Below, piece by piece: positions 53,308 through 61,251 of a stretch of DNA of 62,488 nucleotides. The translations under genes were made by a program, and so were the position numbers. Under the pieces are notes generated by a model, which saw only the letters and a list, made by a program, of their open reading frames with translations, had not been told where the DNA came from and searched no databases. The first letter of the stretch is position 1. Each line of letters opens with the position of its first letter. This DNA comes from Planctomycetes bacterium UBA1146 (GTDB taxonomy: Bacteria; Planctomycetota; UBA8108; UBA1146), in assembly GCA_002311345.1 (NCBI GenBank), contig DCAA01000002.1, forward strand, positions 111,452 through 173,939, given 5' to 3'.

Positions 53308-55521
53308 ATGTCACAATTCATCGATCGTCTCAATCGAGCCATCAAGGCGCAGACATGGGGCGAGTACGAAGAAGCCTGGCTCGATGCCATCGAGGCAGAA
53401 AACATGAAGTTCTCCGAATACATCCAGGCTGCCAATGCAGCGATCGCCGCAGGGCATGGCGAACGCGCCGGCCAGATGCTGGAACTGATTCACCAGTCAG
53501 GGCTGACCGATTCCTTGTCCCCCGAGAAAAATGTCGAATTCCTCGAAACACTTGCCTGCAGCCTGCCAAGGAGCAAACCGACCCGAGAAATGCTGCTGGA
53601 AACTTACCAGCAACAGTTTGGCCACATCAGCGGTTTCGACAATTGCGTCGAAGCCTCTGGCCTGATGGATGGAACCAGACCGTCGGAAGTGATCCCCCTC
53701 TTCAAACGGATGATTCACTACCAACCGGGATCCTACGTCAAACACCGCTCCGGCTGGGGAGTTGGAATGGTCAAGGAACTCGACCCAGGCCTTGGCATCG
53801 CTACCGTCGACTTCGAGAAGAAAGAGGGGCACTCGGTCAAACTGGATGCCCTACCCCAGATCTGCGATCCCCTCGAGTCCGATCATTACCTGGTGCTGGC
53901 CTGGAAGAAGCCGGAGGAATTGAAGAGGATCGCTGAGGAAGATCCTGTCGAGTTGATCAAACTGGTTCTGAGAACCAGCGACCGCCCATTCCCCCTCAGT
54001 CGCATCCGCGAAGCGATCTCCGGGGTCGTGGTTCCTTCGACTTCCTGGAGTCGATGGTGGGCCAGGGCGCGAAACGCCATCAAGAAAGATTCGCTCATCG
54101 GCCAGAGCGGGGGCAAGAGCAACGAACTGTACCTGCTTGATGGTCCAGAACCACTGACCACGGGTCTTGACCGGCGATTCGAGGGGCTCAGTCCCAGCGA
54201 GCGCCTGAAGGCGCTTCGTGAATCTGTCAAGGAACTGAGCAATGATCAGCACCATCTGCTCGAGGCACAGTTTGTGATTCTGAGACGTGACATCGATCGG
54301 GGAGATCTGTCGATTTCCGATCGAGTCTCGGGACTACTTTTGCTCAAAGAACAGGCACCCGATGGTCATGAGGTCGCGGCGGTCGAAGCCCTCGCGAAGA
54401 GTACGAGCCATCCAGCCCACCTTCTCAACTCTCTGACCCGAGATGACGATCTGCGCGATACCATGGATGTGATCAGAGAACTTGACCCCGAAGGGTGGAA
54501 ATCGACACTCGACGACTGTCTGCTACTGGCCGACGATTCCTTACGCGAACACCTGATCCGGGAAATCATCAACAACCAGGGTATTGGATACCTCAATGAC
54601 CTGGCATCGAAGGTGCTGAGTCGACCGAGAAAGTCACCACTTCTGTTCCTGTACCTGGCTCGCAAAGCAGCTTCAGCGAATCCCGGGCAGTTCTCCGTCA
54701 TCGAGGGGATATCCCCATCCGATCTGTATCGGCAAGCCCTGGCTCTTTTCGACAGGCTCTCGCTCGAGAGCGAGGGGAATCGTAGGGACGTGAGTCTGGC
54801 AACAACTGTGAAGCGGTACAAACAACACCTCGCCATGAAACCCTTTTCACTGCTGAGCAGGATCCTGGAACAGGGCACCATCGCCGATGCCAGGGAGATC
54901 TACATCCAGTTGACCGGCTCCAGATCCCTCAGTGATTCGAACCTGGAGAAGGTCAAGGCGATCATCCTACGCAAGTTCCCCAAGGCCCTGGCAGGACGAC
55001 ATTTCCGCCCGGCCGCATCCGCTTCCGATTCAGCCATTTACTCGACTCAGTTTGGGATGGACAAGATTAGCTCCGAACTCGAGGAGATTCGTAACGTCAA
55101 ACTACCCGAGATCTACGAGGCGATTGGTGATGCAGCAGCCCTGGGAGACCTGAGCGAGAACGCCGAATACACCTCTGCCATCGAGGTAAGGGAAAATCTC
55201 AACCGGCGAGTACTGGAACTGCAGGGGGATCTGGATCGAGCCATGCTCATCGATCCTTCAGAGGCAAGTATCGATCAGGTAGGGCTCGGTAGCAGAATCA
55301 AAATCATGAATCTGACGACCGATTCGGAAGCCACTTACTGGCTGCTGGGACCCTGGGATGGAGGACCGGAACAGGGAGTACTCTCCTATCTGTCACCGCT
55401 GGGAAAGGCTCTCTTGCAAAAAAGTGTCGGGGAAGAGATCGAGGTCAAACTCCCCAATGGCACCCAGATGGTGAAGATAGAAGAGATCAGCCGCGGCGAG
55501 ATTCCCACGGCCAAAAAGTAA
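53308..55521 (+). CDS. greA: Long-form GreA transcript cleavage factor
   Basis: A 737-residue protein, about 4.5 times the usual GreA. The last ~160 residues are GreA: a coiled coil IYEAIGDAAALGDLSENAEY whose tip has the acidic residues (GDLSENAEY) that reach the RNA polymerase active site, and a C-terminal FKBP-like part ending VGEEIEVKLPNGTQMVKIEE. The preceding ~575 residues are helical with a small beta domain near 165-205 (SYVKHRSGWGVGMVKELDPG), matching the N-terminal extension of chlamydial GreA (~715 residues). ATG at 53308 has GGGAG ten bases ahead; GTG at 53299 overlaps hutI. Its place after hut genes is unusual. Confidence 0.9.
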   Translation: MSQFIDRLNRAIKAQTWGEYEEAWLDAIEAENMKFSEYIQAANAAIAAGHGERAGQMLELIHQSGLTDSLSPEKNVEFLETLACSLPRSKPTREMLLETYQQQFGHISGFDNCVEASGLMDGTRPSEVIPLFKRMIHYQPGSYVKHRSGWGVGMVKELDPGLGIATVDFEKKEGHSVKLDALPQICDPLESDHYLVLAWKKPEELKRIAEEDPVELIKLVLRTSDRPFPLSRIREAISGVVVPSTSWSRWWARARNAIKKDSLIGQSGGKSNELYLLDGPEPLTTGLDRRFEGLSPSERLKALRESVKELSNDQHHLLEAQFVILRRDIDRGDLSISDRVSGLLLLKEQAPDGHEVAAVEALAKSTSHPAHLLNSLTRDDDLRDTMDVIRELDPEGWKSTLDDCLLLADDSLREHLIREIINNQGIGYLNDLASKVLSRPRKSPLLFLYLARKAASANPGQFSVIEGISPSDLYRQALALFDRLSLESEGNRRDVSLATTVKRYKQHLAMKPFSLLSRILEQGTIADAREIYIQLTGSRSLSDSNLEKVKAIILRKFPKALAGRHFRPAASASDSAIYSTQFGMDKISSELEEIRNVKLPEIYEAIGDAAALGDLSENAEYTSAIEVRENLNRRVLELQGDLDRAMLIDPSEASIDQVGLGSRIKIMNLTTDSEATYWLLGPWDGGPEQGVLSYLSPLGKALLQKSVGEEIEVKLPNGTQMVKIEEISRGEIPTAKK

Positions 55522-55547
55522 CCAACACGGCAACAACAGCACCGCAA

Positions 55548-56882
55548 CTACACCGTCGGCGACTCACTGCCAGACCCCATCACCTGTTCGAGAAGAACGG
55601 TGGCGAATGATCCTGCCGGCAAGGTGAAGGAGAGCAACAGGGCCTGCTCGGGCTGTTCCCAGATCACTTCAGGATCCCGTACCAGAATCCTGAGCGAACG
55701 GCGCGTACCGTCCAGTTTCAGTCCCCGCACATGGGAGAGCCAGGACTCCGGACGCAGACCCTCCGAGATCAGCACGGCACTCTCGATCCTTCCTGCCTCA
55801 CCAGCTGGCAAACTCATCTTGCGGCCGAAGATCGGTCCCGTCGGCGAGATCTCCCCCTTCAGCGCTCGCTCCTTCTCACGCTCAGTCGCCGTCTCGTCGA
55901 GATCGACGTGAAACCGTGAGCGACTGCCCTCGAACTGGCAGACATCCCCTGACCAGGGCACCCGGAACGCATCGGGAGATCTCGCCATGCGCTCCATCAA
56001 CACCCAGTTGAACAATTCGGCCTGGTAAGCGGAGTAATACATCCTGCGAAGAGGAGCGGGAATCCTCCTGACAGCAGCCCTGAGGTTGCCGGGATGGGTT
56101 CTCAAAGAAGAGAGCAATCCAGATTCTGCGTTTCTTCCAGGCGGCAGTCGCCTGAGCGCTTCCTGGATATCTCCGGCAGCGTAGGCTTCACGATAATCCT
56201 CCTCGACACCGTCGCGGGGAGAAAGTAGCAGATCGACCACCTCTGCAACCTGTCGCCTGAGCAGACACGATCCGATCCGGGCGCCATCTCCATGGATTCC
56301 AAACCGCTGCGGACCATAGAAGTTCGGCATACCACTGCTGGCCACTTCATCGACAACATGTTTCGCATCATCGATAGTGCCGGCCTCGACCTGGCGAATG
56401 CGGATCTCGAAACGGTTTCCCTCCAGGTGTCCGGTGCGAATTTTGTTCTTGTGGCGCTGGAGACCCATAACCCGGATCCACGGCGCATCGATACTGGCAA
56501 CCTGCGCATCGGAGAGTACCGCTACAGAGAAGGTCTGGGTGGTGATCGCCCTCTTGTCCTTGAACCCGGCGAAACCGACAGAGTCGGGGTGAACTCCCAT
56601 GACCCGGGCGATGTGATTCCTGGCCTGGATGGTGGTTCGATTGCTCTTCTCGATGGTGATATAGAGATGCTCACCGGCCCCACACGGTGTGTAGAGGGGA
56701 ATCTCGGTGACCTTGAAATCCTCCCAGCGCTCGCGAATGACGCCCCCGGTGGGACGCACATCGGGAAGCAAACGAGGCGGACTGTAGCCAGCACTGCGAT
56801 CGGTAAGTAAAACCTCGGCAGGCTCCACCTCGACCAATTCATCGCCGGTGACTTCACTCGAATTCAGTGGGTGCTCGGTCAT
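55548..56882 (-). CDS. truD: tRNA pseudouridine(13) synthase
   Basis: A 444-residue TruD-family enzyme. GGVIRERWEDFKVTEIPLY and HLYITIEKSNRTT open it, GFAGFKDKRAITTQTFSV carries the catalytic aspartate (FKDKRA), and GMPNFYGPQRFGIHGDG the N-x-F/Y-G-P-Q-R-F-G box diagnostic of the family, with the large insertion domain between. It ends in a beta-rich segment (SFTLPAGSFATVLLEQ). ATG at 56882. Downstream of the PglD-like gene by 18 bases; likely in its transcript. Confidence 0.93.
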   Translation of the reverse strand: MTEHPLNSSEVTGDELVEVEPAEVLLTDRSAGYSPPRLLPDVRPTGGVIRERWEDFKVTEIPLYTPCGAGEHLYITIEKSNRTTIQARNHIARVMGVHPDSVGFAGFKDKRAITTQTFSVAVLSDAQVASIDAPWIRVMGLQRHKNKIRTGHLEGNRFEIRIRQVEAGTIDDAKHVVDEVASSGMPNFYGPQRFGIHGDGARIGSCLLRRQVAEVVDLLLSPRDGVEEDYREAYAAGDIQEALRRLPPGRNAESGLLSSLRTHPGNLRAAVRRIPAPLRRMYYSAYQAELFNWVLMERMARSPDAFRVPWSGDVCQFEGSRSRFHVDLDETATEREKERALKGEISPTGPIFGRKMSLPAGEAGRIESAVLISEGLRPESWLSHVRGLKLDGTRRSLRILVRDPEVIWEQPEQALLLSFTLPAGSFATVLLEQVMGSGSESPTV

Positions 56883-56900
56883 CGAATGGTGGCTCCTGAC

Positions 56901-57623
56901 TCAGGAAATTGGATCGAAGTTATCCTCGCCGACGGAGATCGATCGCTGGACCACCTCTGCTGGACATCCAGAGACGATCGTACCCGGTTCCACGTCGGAG
57001 GTGACGATCGATCCGGGCAGAACCAGTGCGGATTGTCCGACGAGCCTTCCCTCCAGAACCCGCGAACCTGCTCCGAGATGAACCTGGTCGGCGATCCTGG
57101 CCCCATCATCGAGAGCCGCCCCTGCATCCAACACTGTAGCATCCGCGCATCGAGCTCCAATGCCCAGACGAGCCCCGGGCAACAGTAACGACCCGACCCC
57201 CACCGAAGCCGCGGACTCCACGAGACAGTTCTGGGTGATGACCGCACCCTCACGTACATCGGTATCTGGAGCGATCACGGCACTCGTCGACGAAAGCCCC
57301 TGCAACACTGCTCCCGCCTGCCGGCATACCGCCAGGGCTTCCCAGCGATCGACGGGGCGGGCCAGAGCCAGCACCAGTGATTTCCCGTACTTCTCGAGCA
57401 GTGCCGGGAGATCGGAGCTAGAACCCAGCAATCGGGATCCCTCGAGTTGCTCGCCATCGATCAGATCTTCATCGATACGGTCGGGTCGCTGCCATCTCAC
57501 CACTCCCAGCAAGTGCTGCTGCTGCTCCTCCAGCAGCGTCAGAACCCGCCGTAACTCCACTCCTTGACCCAGTACGATCAGTCCAGCATTCGCCAACGGA
57601 AACTCCCTATCGCGCGGCTCCAT
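56901..57623 (-). CDS. PglD/NeuD-type hexapeptide-repeat acyltransferase
   Basis: About 240 residues. The N-terminal half has a nucleotide-binding-like fold (LIVLGQGVELRRVLTLLEE); the C-terminal half is a left-handed beta-helix with hexapeptide repeats (VIAPDTDVREGAVITQNCLV, VGVGSLLLPGARLGIG) and the usual end PGTIVSGCPAEVV. This layout is shared by sugar O- and N-acetyltransferases of the NeuD/PglD group, used in sialic acid, bacillosamine or surface sugar decoration. Exact substrate unknown. ATG at 57623; a longer frame to 57737 is less likely. No clear ribosome site. Confidence 0.72.
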   Translation of the reverse strand: MEPRDREFPLANAGLIVLGQGVELRRVLTLLEEQQQHLLGVVRWQRPDRIDEDLIDGEQLEGSRLLGSSSDLPALLEKYGKSLVLALARPVDRWEALAVCRQAGAVLQGLSSTSAVIAPDTDVREGAVITQNCLVESAASVGVGSLLLPGARLGIGARCADATVLDAGAALDDGARIADQVHLGAGSRVLEGRLVGQSALVLPGSIVTSDVEPGTIVSGCPAEVVQRSISVGEDNFDPIS

Positions 57624-57830
57624 CGGCCAATACGCGGCCAATAGCGCCCAAATAGTCACTCCTGGGATAAATGATACAAGTGACGGACGAGTTCGGCATC
57701 TGGTGTCTGGACAGTTCTGGAGATTCCCAGGCATCATGGCACTTTAATGCCGCTCAACGTCACCTGAGGCTAGGATACGCCCGATGAGTTCGTTTCAGCC
57801 GACCAGCAAATGCGGGAGGAAAACAGGCCG

Positions 57831-58190
57831 ATGTCAACTCGACCGAGCCGACAACTGGAAACCTTCGAAAACCCTGAGCCGGGACGAGATTACGTCATCC
57901 GATTCGATTGCCCCGAGTTCACCTGCCTGTGCCCACTCACCGGTCAGCCCGATTTTGCCCACTTCGAACTGGAATACATCCCTGATGCGCAATGCATCGA
58001 GAGCAAATCATTGAAGCTCTACCTGTGGTCCTATCGAGACGAGGGGGCCTTCCACGAAGCGGTGACCAACCAGATCCTCGACGATCTGGTCGCTGCCTGC
58101 TCGCCACGCTGGATCAAGGTGACCGGTCACTTCTTCGTCCGCGGCGGCATCACCCCGACCATCACCGTCGAACACGGCACCCGCTCCTGA
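57831..58190 (+). CDS. queF: NADPH-dependent 7-cyano-7-deazaguanine reductase
   Basis: A 119-residue unimodular QueF that reduces preQ0 to preQ1 on the way to queuosine. The catalytic Cys34 and Asp41 lie in FTCLCPLTGQPDFAHFE, seven residues apart as in known enzymes, and ESKSLKLYLWSYRDEGAFHE is the QueF box. ATG at 57831; ATG at 57810 gives seven more residues and shares the upstream region with GGGAGG. QueA is at 30156, so two queuosine steps are present though not clustered. The lexA promoter begins 20 bases past its stop. Confidence 0.94.
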   Translation: MSTRPSRQLETFENPEPGRDYVIRFDCPEFTCLCPLTGQPDFAHFELEYIPDAQCIESKSLKLYLWSYRDEGAFHEAVTNQILDDLVAACSPRWIKVTGHFFVRGGITPTITVEHGTRS

Positions 58191-58209
58191 TCCGATGGCA
58201 ACTGGCGAC

Positions 58210-58240
58210 TTGACTCCGAACATCTGTTCGCCACCATACG
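58210..58240 (+). promoter_or_regulatory. Probable sigma70 promoter of the SOS operon
   Basis: TTGACT at 58210-58215 is a five-of-six match to the -35 consensus. CATACG at 58235-58240 is a weaker -10, about 19 bases downstream; a better-spaced -10 was not seen. The LexA-box-like sequence fills the spacer. The first start codon, at 58296, is about 55 bases beyond, giving a short leader. The pattern fits an SOS promoter blocked by LexA at rest. Confidence 0.5.
58217..58230 (+). promoter_or_regulatory. LexA operator candidate, CGAACATCTGTTCG
   Basis: A GAAC-N4-GTTC palindrome with flanking C and G: CGAACATCTGTTCG. It is close to the Gram-positive-type SOS box, whose consensus is CGAAC-RNRY-GTTYC; the main difference is C where R is expected. 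It sits between -35 and -10 elements, upstream of the 58296 gene and lexA, the right place for autoregulation. I found no second copy in the window. Confidence 0.7.
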
Positions 58241-58295
58241 GCTACCACTCCATGACAGTGAAATGGTTTCGAATGGTGCATAAAAGGAGGAAATT

Positions 58296-58424
58296 ATGGA
58301 AGGGTTAGCCGCAGCAGCATTTGTTTTCAGTCTAGTCGGGGTTGTGGCACTTGTTCGACTGGAAAAACTTACAAAAACCTTGAAAGAGAACGGAATTCTG
58401 AAAGAGGACTACAAAGAAGAATAA
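58296..58424 (+). CDS. 42-residue single-span membrane protein, first gene of the lexA operon
   Basis: The gene is real by three signs: AGGAGG with five bases to the ATG, the strongest ribosome site in the window; a promoter with SOS box 55-85 bases ahead; and a protein-like product. Residues ~3-20 form one membrane helix (GLAAAAFVFSLVGVVALV), residues 21-42 a charged helix (RLEKLTKTLKENGILKEDYK then EE). G+C is ~42 percent against ~57 percent around it, with A/T-ending codons, so it may be highly expressed or acquired. I recognise no family. SOS small membrane proteins elsewhere (SidA, TisB, YneA) block division or depolarise; by analogy only it could act in that way. lexA starts 45 bases downstream. 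Confidence 0.75.
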   Translation: MEGLAAAAFVFSLVGVVALVRLEKLTKTLKENGILKEDYKEE

Positions 58425-58469
58425 TGCACCGATCAAAAGCACTCAGAAACCTCGGAGGTTCTCCTGATC

Positions 58470-59144
58470 ATGAAATCCTCACGCCACCAGAATCCGGATT
58501 CCGAGCAGTCCCTGACCGGTACTCGTGCTCGGGTTCTCGATGTCATCCGGGTCGGAGTCCAGCAAGGTCGCCCCGCAACGGTTCGGGAAATCGCCGCTCA
58601 ACTGGGTCTTTCTTCCCCCGCTTCGGTGCACAGACACCTGCTCCGTCTCGAACAAGACGGTTTCATCCGCCGAGATCCGCACGGTGGTTCACGCAGCTGG
58701 ATGCCTGCTGAACCGGGTTCGATTCCAATCGTCGGCATCATCGCCGCAGGACAACCGATCGAAAGTTGTACCGATGACGGAAGTCAGCCACTCGAGTGGC
58801 TCGACATTGCCCCACAAACCTTTGGCAGTTCCGGTGACATTGTGGCACTCAAGATCAAGGGTAGGAGTATGCAGGATGCAGGAATCCTGTCAGGAGACCT
58901 GGCCATCGTCCGGCGACAACCGATGGTCGAGAATGGTGAAGTCGCTGCCGTCACCGTCGATGGAAAGGGCACGCTCAAGAGCTGGCGAATCGAAACCCCT
59001 GGCACAGGCCAGCGATCTCGTCGACGGGTTCGGCTCAAGGCAGCCCATCCAGAGTTCGAGGATATCGAAGTTGATCCCGAGCATCATTCGATCGAGGTGT
59101 TCGGAAAACTGGTCGGGGTCATTCGTCACTTTGATCGACCCTGA
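58470..59144 (+). CDS. lexA: LexA repressor
   Basis: A 224-residue SOS repressor and self-cleaving protease. Residues ~16-70 form the winged helix (ARVLDVIRVGVQQGRPATVR, SSPASVHRHLLRLEQDGFI). The cleavage site is Ala93-Gly94 in VGIIAAGQPIE; Ser133 in KGRSMQDAGI and Lys170 in GKGTLKSW make the catalytic dyad, 37 residues apart as in E. coli LexA. The C-terminal latent protease domain is full length. ATG at 58470 follows GGAGG by about 13 bases, a loose spacing. The same promoter and operator upstream of the 42-residue gene would drive it, so it represses itself and its neighbours. Confidence 0.93.
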   Translation: MKSSRHQNPDSEQSLTGTRARVLDVIRVGVQQGRPATVREIAAQLGLSSPASVHRHLLRLEQDGFIRRDPHGGSRSWMPAEPGSIPIVGIIAAGQPIESCTDDGSQPLEWLDIAPQTFGSSGDIVALKIKGRSMQDAGILSGDLAIVRRQPMVENGEVAAVTVDGKGTLKSWRIETPGTGQRSRRRVRLKAAHPEFEDIEVDPEHHSIEVFGKLVGVIRHFDRP

Positions 59145-59156
59145 CCGGGAGAACTG

Positions 59157-59420
59157 ATGGCGGAAATTCATGAGGAAGAGATCCACGAATCCCTGGATGA
59201 GGTGGTTGCCTGCTTTCGCGGCGGCAAGATCGAGATCCGTTCCTTGTGCTGGCGTGGCCGTCAACACACCGTCAAGCAGATGCACGCCAGTTGGATCGAC
59301 CGGGCGGTCGATCCTCCCGTCCACGGCTTCACCGTCACTCTCGAAAGCGACGATCTGATGGAACTGGCCTACCAGGAGGGGGATCTGGACTGGCGACTGG
59401 AACGACTTCTACTCCAGTAG
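59157..59420 (+). CDS. Small DUF6504-like protein behind lexA
   Basis: An 87-residue protein. SLCWRGRQHTVKQMHASW and the end LDWRLERLLLQ resemble the DUF6504 family, small proteins often found beside SOS mutagenesis genes (imuA-imuB-dnaE2). The W-R-G-R box and the final W-R-L-E-R are the visible points; the rest is not distinctive. ATG lies 12 bases after the lexA stop, with GGGAG a few bases ahead, so it is very likely in the lexA transcript and SOS-controlled. No DNA polymerase gene follows. Function unknown. Confidence 0.65.
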   Translation: MAEIHEEEIHESLDEVVACFRGGKIEIRSLCWRGRQHTVKQMHASWIDRAVDPPVHGFTVTLESDDLMELAYQEGDLDWRLERLLLQ

Positions 59421-59472
59421 CAATGATCGACGAGAAAAGTGGAGATGCCGTTGATGGTGCTGTTCAAGCGCA

Positions 59473-61137
59473 TCACGAACCTTCCTTCCTCCTCGAGAAG
59501 GATCCATCCACATCGTAGAAGCGGCCTGCCCCATCCTTTGCCAATCCCTCGAGGAAGGCGCGATTTTCGCCGCGGATCCGACCGACCGAGAGCACGTGAA
59601 TCCGTGCCTGCCCCCAGCGATTCCAGCGTCGCACATGCCAGCGCAATCGATCGCCGTTTTGAACCTTGCCCTCGGTGGGAGCTCCCTCCGTCAGCAGCAT
59701 CACGGTATCGGTTCCCGCTTCCAGAACCGCACGCCTCAGCGGTCCATACAGATTTCCACGCGCCGCTCCCCGACCCGATGGCACCTGCTGTTTACGGATC
59801 TTGTCGGTGAGTACGCGGATGCTTCTGGCAAGAGGTTGAACACGGGGCAAGGCCGCCTCACTACGACTGCCGAAATGAACCACCTGGACCAGCGCATCTC
59901 CCGGCAGTTGGCCGAGAACTCGCAGCAGTTCGTTACGAGACACATCGATGCGTCGAGGACCTTCTCCGTCGAACTGACCATCGACGGTTCGTGACATTCC
60001 ACCGGAAACATCGGCCAGAAATACCAACCTCTTCGAATCGAGGGGTACGCCGTGATAGCGCACCACTCGCGTCTTGCCCTTGTCCTCGGGAGACTTCGCG
60101 TCAGGATTCTCATCCTGACTGGAATCGGTCCCGGAAGACTCCGCGATCCATGCCTCCTTGCGTGCCGACCACCATGATTTCCACGCATCCAGGTGCGGGG
60201 GGATCCCCGGTTCTGCGGTGATCGTACCGAGAGTGGCCCACATCCGTTCGCGCGTGGCGCCTTGCAGTGGCTCCGCTGCAGCCAGCAATTCGGTGATGAA
60301 CTGTGCTCGTTGCGACCGGGGGAAAGCCGTCAGGTTGTCGGCCAGGACCCCGAGAGCAGCGCGTAAGATCCGATCTCCCCAGATCCCCTGACGATCCCTC
60401 CACGGCTCGGTGATCGCCTCGAGAGCGCGCTGGCATCCTTGTTCCTGATCGATCAGGGCGAATCCCTGCAGCGCTGCGATCCGCAGCGCCGGAAGTTTCT
60501 TCTCTCGCAAAGCACTCTCGAGCAGCGGCACCGCCCGCTGGCTGTCTTGATGGGCCAGGCAACGCAACGCTTCGCCTCGAATCCACCAGTTGCGTTCTCT
60601 CTTGGCCAGCTGCTCGATCAGTCGCAACGACTTCGAATCGAGCGAACCCGATGGTAATGCGCCGATGGCCCCCAACGCCATCTCGCGCGCCTCATCGACA
60701 TCGGAACCGACCGCAACCGCCAGCAAATCGGGAAGCACCTCCGGATCGGGTCGATGGAGAAAAATCTCCGCCAGCATCTCATCGACGAAACCGGAATCCT
60801 GGCCCTTGTTTGTCGAAAATCCGCTGCGCAGGGTTTTTCTTTGATCGGAACTCCACTTCTCGACGATCTCCTCGAACACCTCGTCGCGAACGGTCCCCGA
60901 ATGATCGTCGAGTAGTTCGATCACCTCGGCCACCGGCTCCGGTCCCTGTCGAACGCGATTTCTCGCATCGCGGGCAGCATCCCTTTGCTTCTCCACCGAG
61001 CGTTCTGTATCGACGCGTTCCGGCGGAGCCACGGGAATCTGGCCACAGACGGCGACACTCACCCACGAGCAAACCGCCAGCGACAACCACCAACACGCTA
61101 CAGTTGCTACTGCTCTCGGGCTGAAACGGCAAATCAT
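59473..61137 (-). CDS. Secreted VWA-domain protein with HEAT-like repeats
   Basis: A 554-residue exported protein. Signal segment in residues 1-32 (VACWWLSLAVCSWVSVAVCG). Residues ~60-310 are alpha-solenoid, HEAT-like repeats (AREMALGAIGALPSGSLDS, IRGEALRCLAHQDSQRAVPL). Residues ~370-554 are a von Willebrand A domain: RLVFLADVSGGMSRTVDG carries the MIDAS, where the usual DxSxS is D-V-S-G-G, and LLRVLGQLPGDALVQVVHFG and TVMLLTEGAPTEGKV follow. Such proteins mediate metal-dependent binding in planctomycete envelopes. ATG has GGGAGAGGG upstream. Divergent from the lipoprotein gene at 61252; convergent with the 59157 gene. Confidence 0.78.
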   Translation of the reverse strand: MICRFSPRAVATVACWWLSLAVCSWVSVAVCGQIPVAPPERVDTERSVEKQRDAARDARNRVRQGPEPVAEVIELLDDHSGTVRDEVFEEIVEKWSSDQRKTLRSGFSTNKGQDSGFVDEMLAEIFLHRPDPEVLPDLLAVAVGSDVDEAREMALGAIGALPSGSLDSKSLRLIEQLAKRERNWWIRGEALRCLAHQDSQRAVPLLESALREKKLPALRIAALQGFALIDQEQGCQRALEAITEPWRDRQGIWGDRILRAALGVLADNLTAFPRSQRAQFITELLAAAEPLQGATRERMWATLGTITAEPGIPPHLDAWKSWWSARKEAWIAESSGTDSSQDENPDAKSPEDKGKTRVVRYHGVPLDSKRLVFLADVSGGMSRTVDGQFDGEGPRRIDVSRNELLRVLGQLPGDALVQVVHFGSRSEAALPRVQPLARSIRVLTDKIRKQQVPSGRGAARGNLYGPLRRAVLEAGTDTVMLLTEGAPTEGKVQNGDRLRWHVRRWNRWGQARIHVLSVGRIRGENRAFLEGLAKDGAGRFYDVDGSFSRRKEGS

Positions 61138-61251
61138 CGTCGATCCCTCTCCCTACAGTGGCCATGGCCTCCTGGATCGTAAAAAAATAGCCGCCCCATC
61201 TCTACCCTTGCCGAATCCGTATCCGGACGACAACATCCGGTTGGCCAGCAG

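Noticed and set aside
58252..58308. Leader peptide frame of 18 codons (MTVKWFRMVH...) over the 58296 ribosome site
   Set aside because: No ribosome site before its ATG, it lies across the leader and the first codons of the 42-residue gene, and composition is not protein-like.
58424..58711. Plus-strand frame MHRSKALRNLGG... overlapping lexA
   Set aside because: It is out of frame with a clear LexA and no domain is visible; shadow of lexA.
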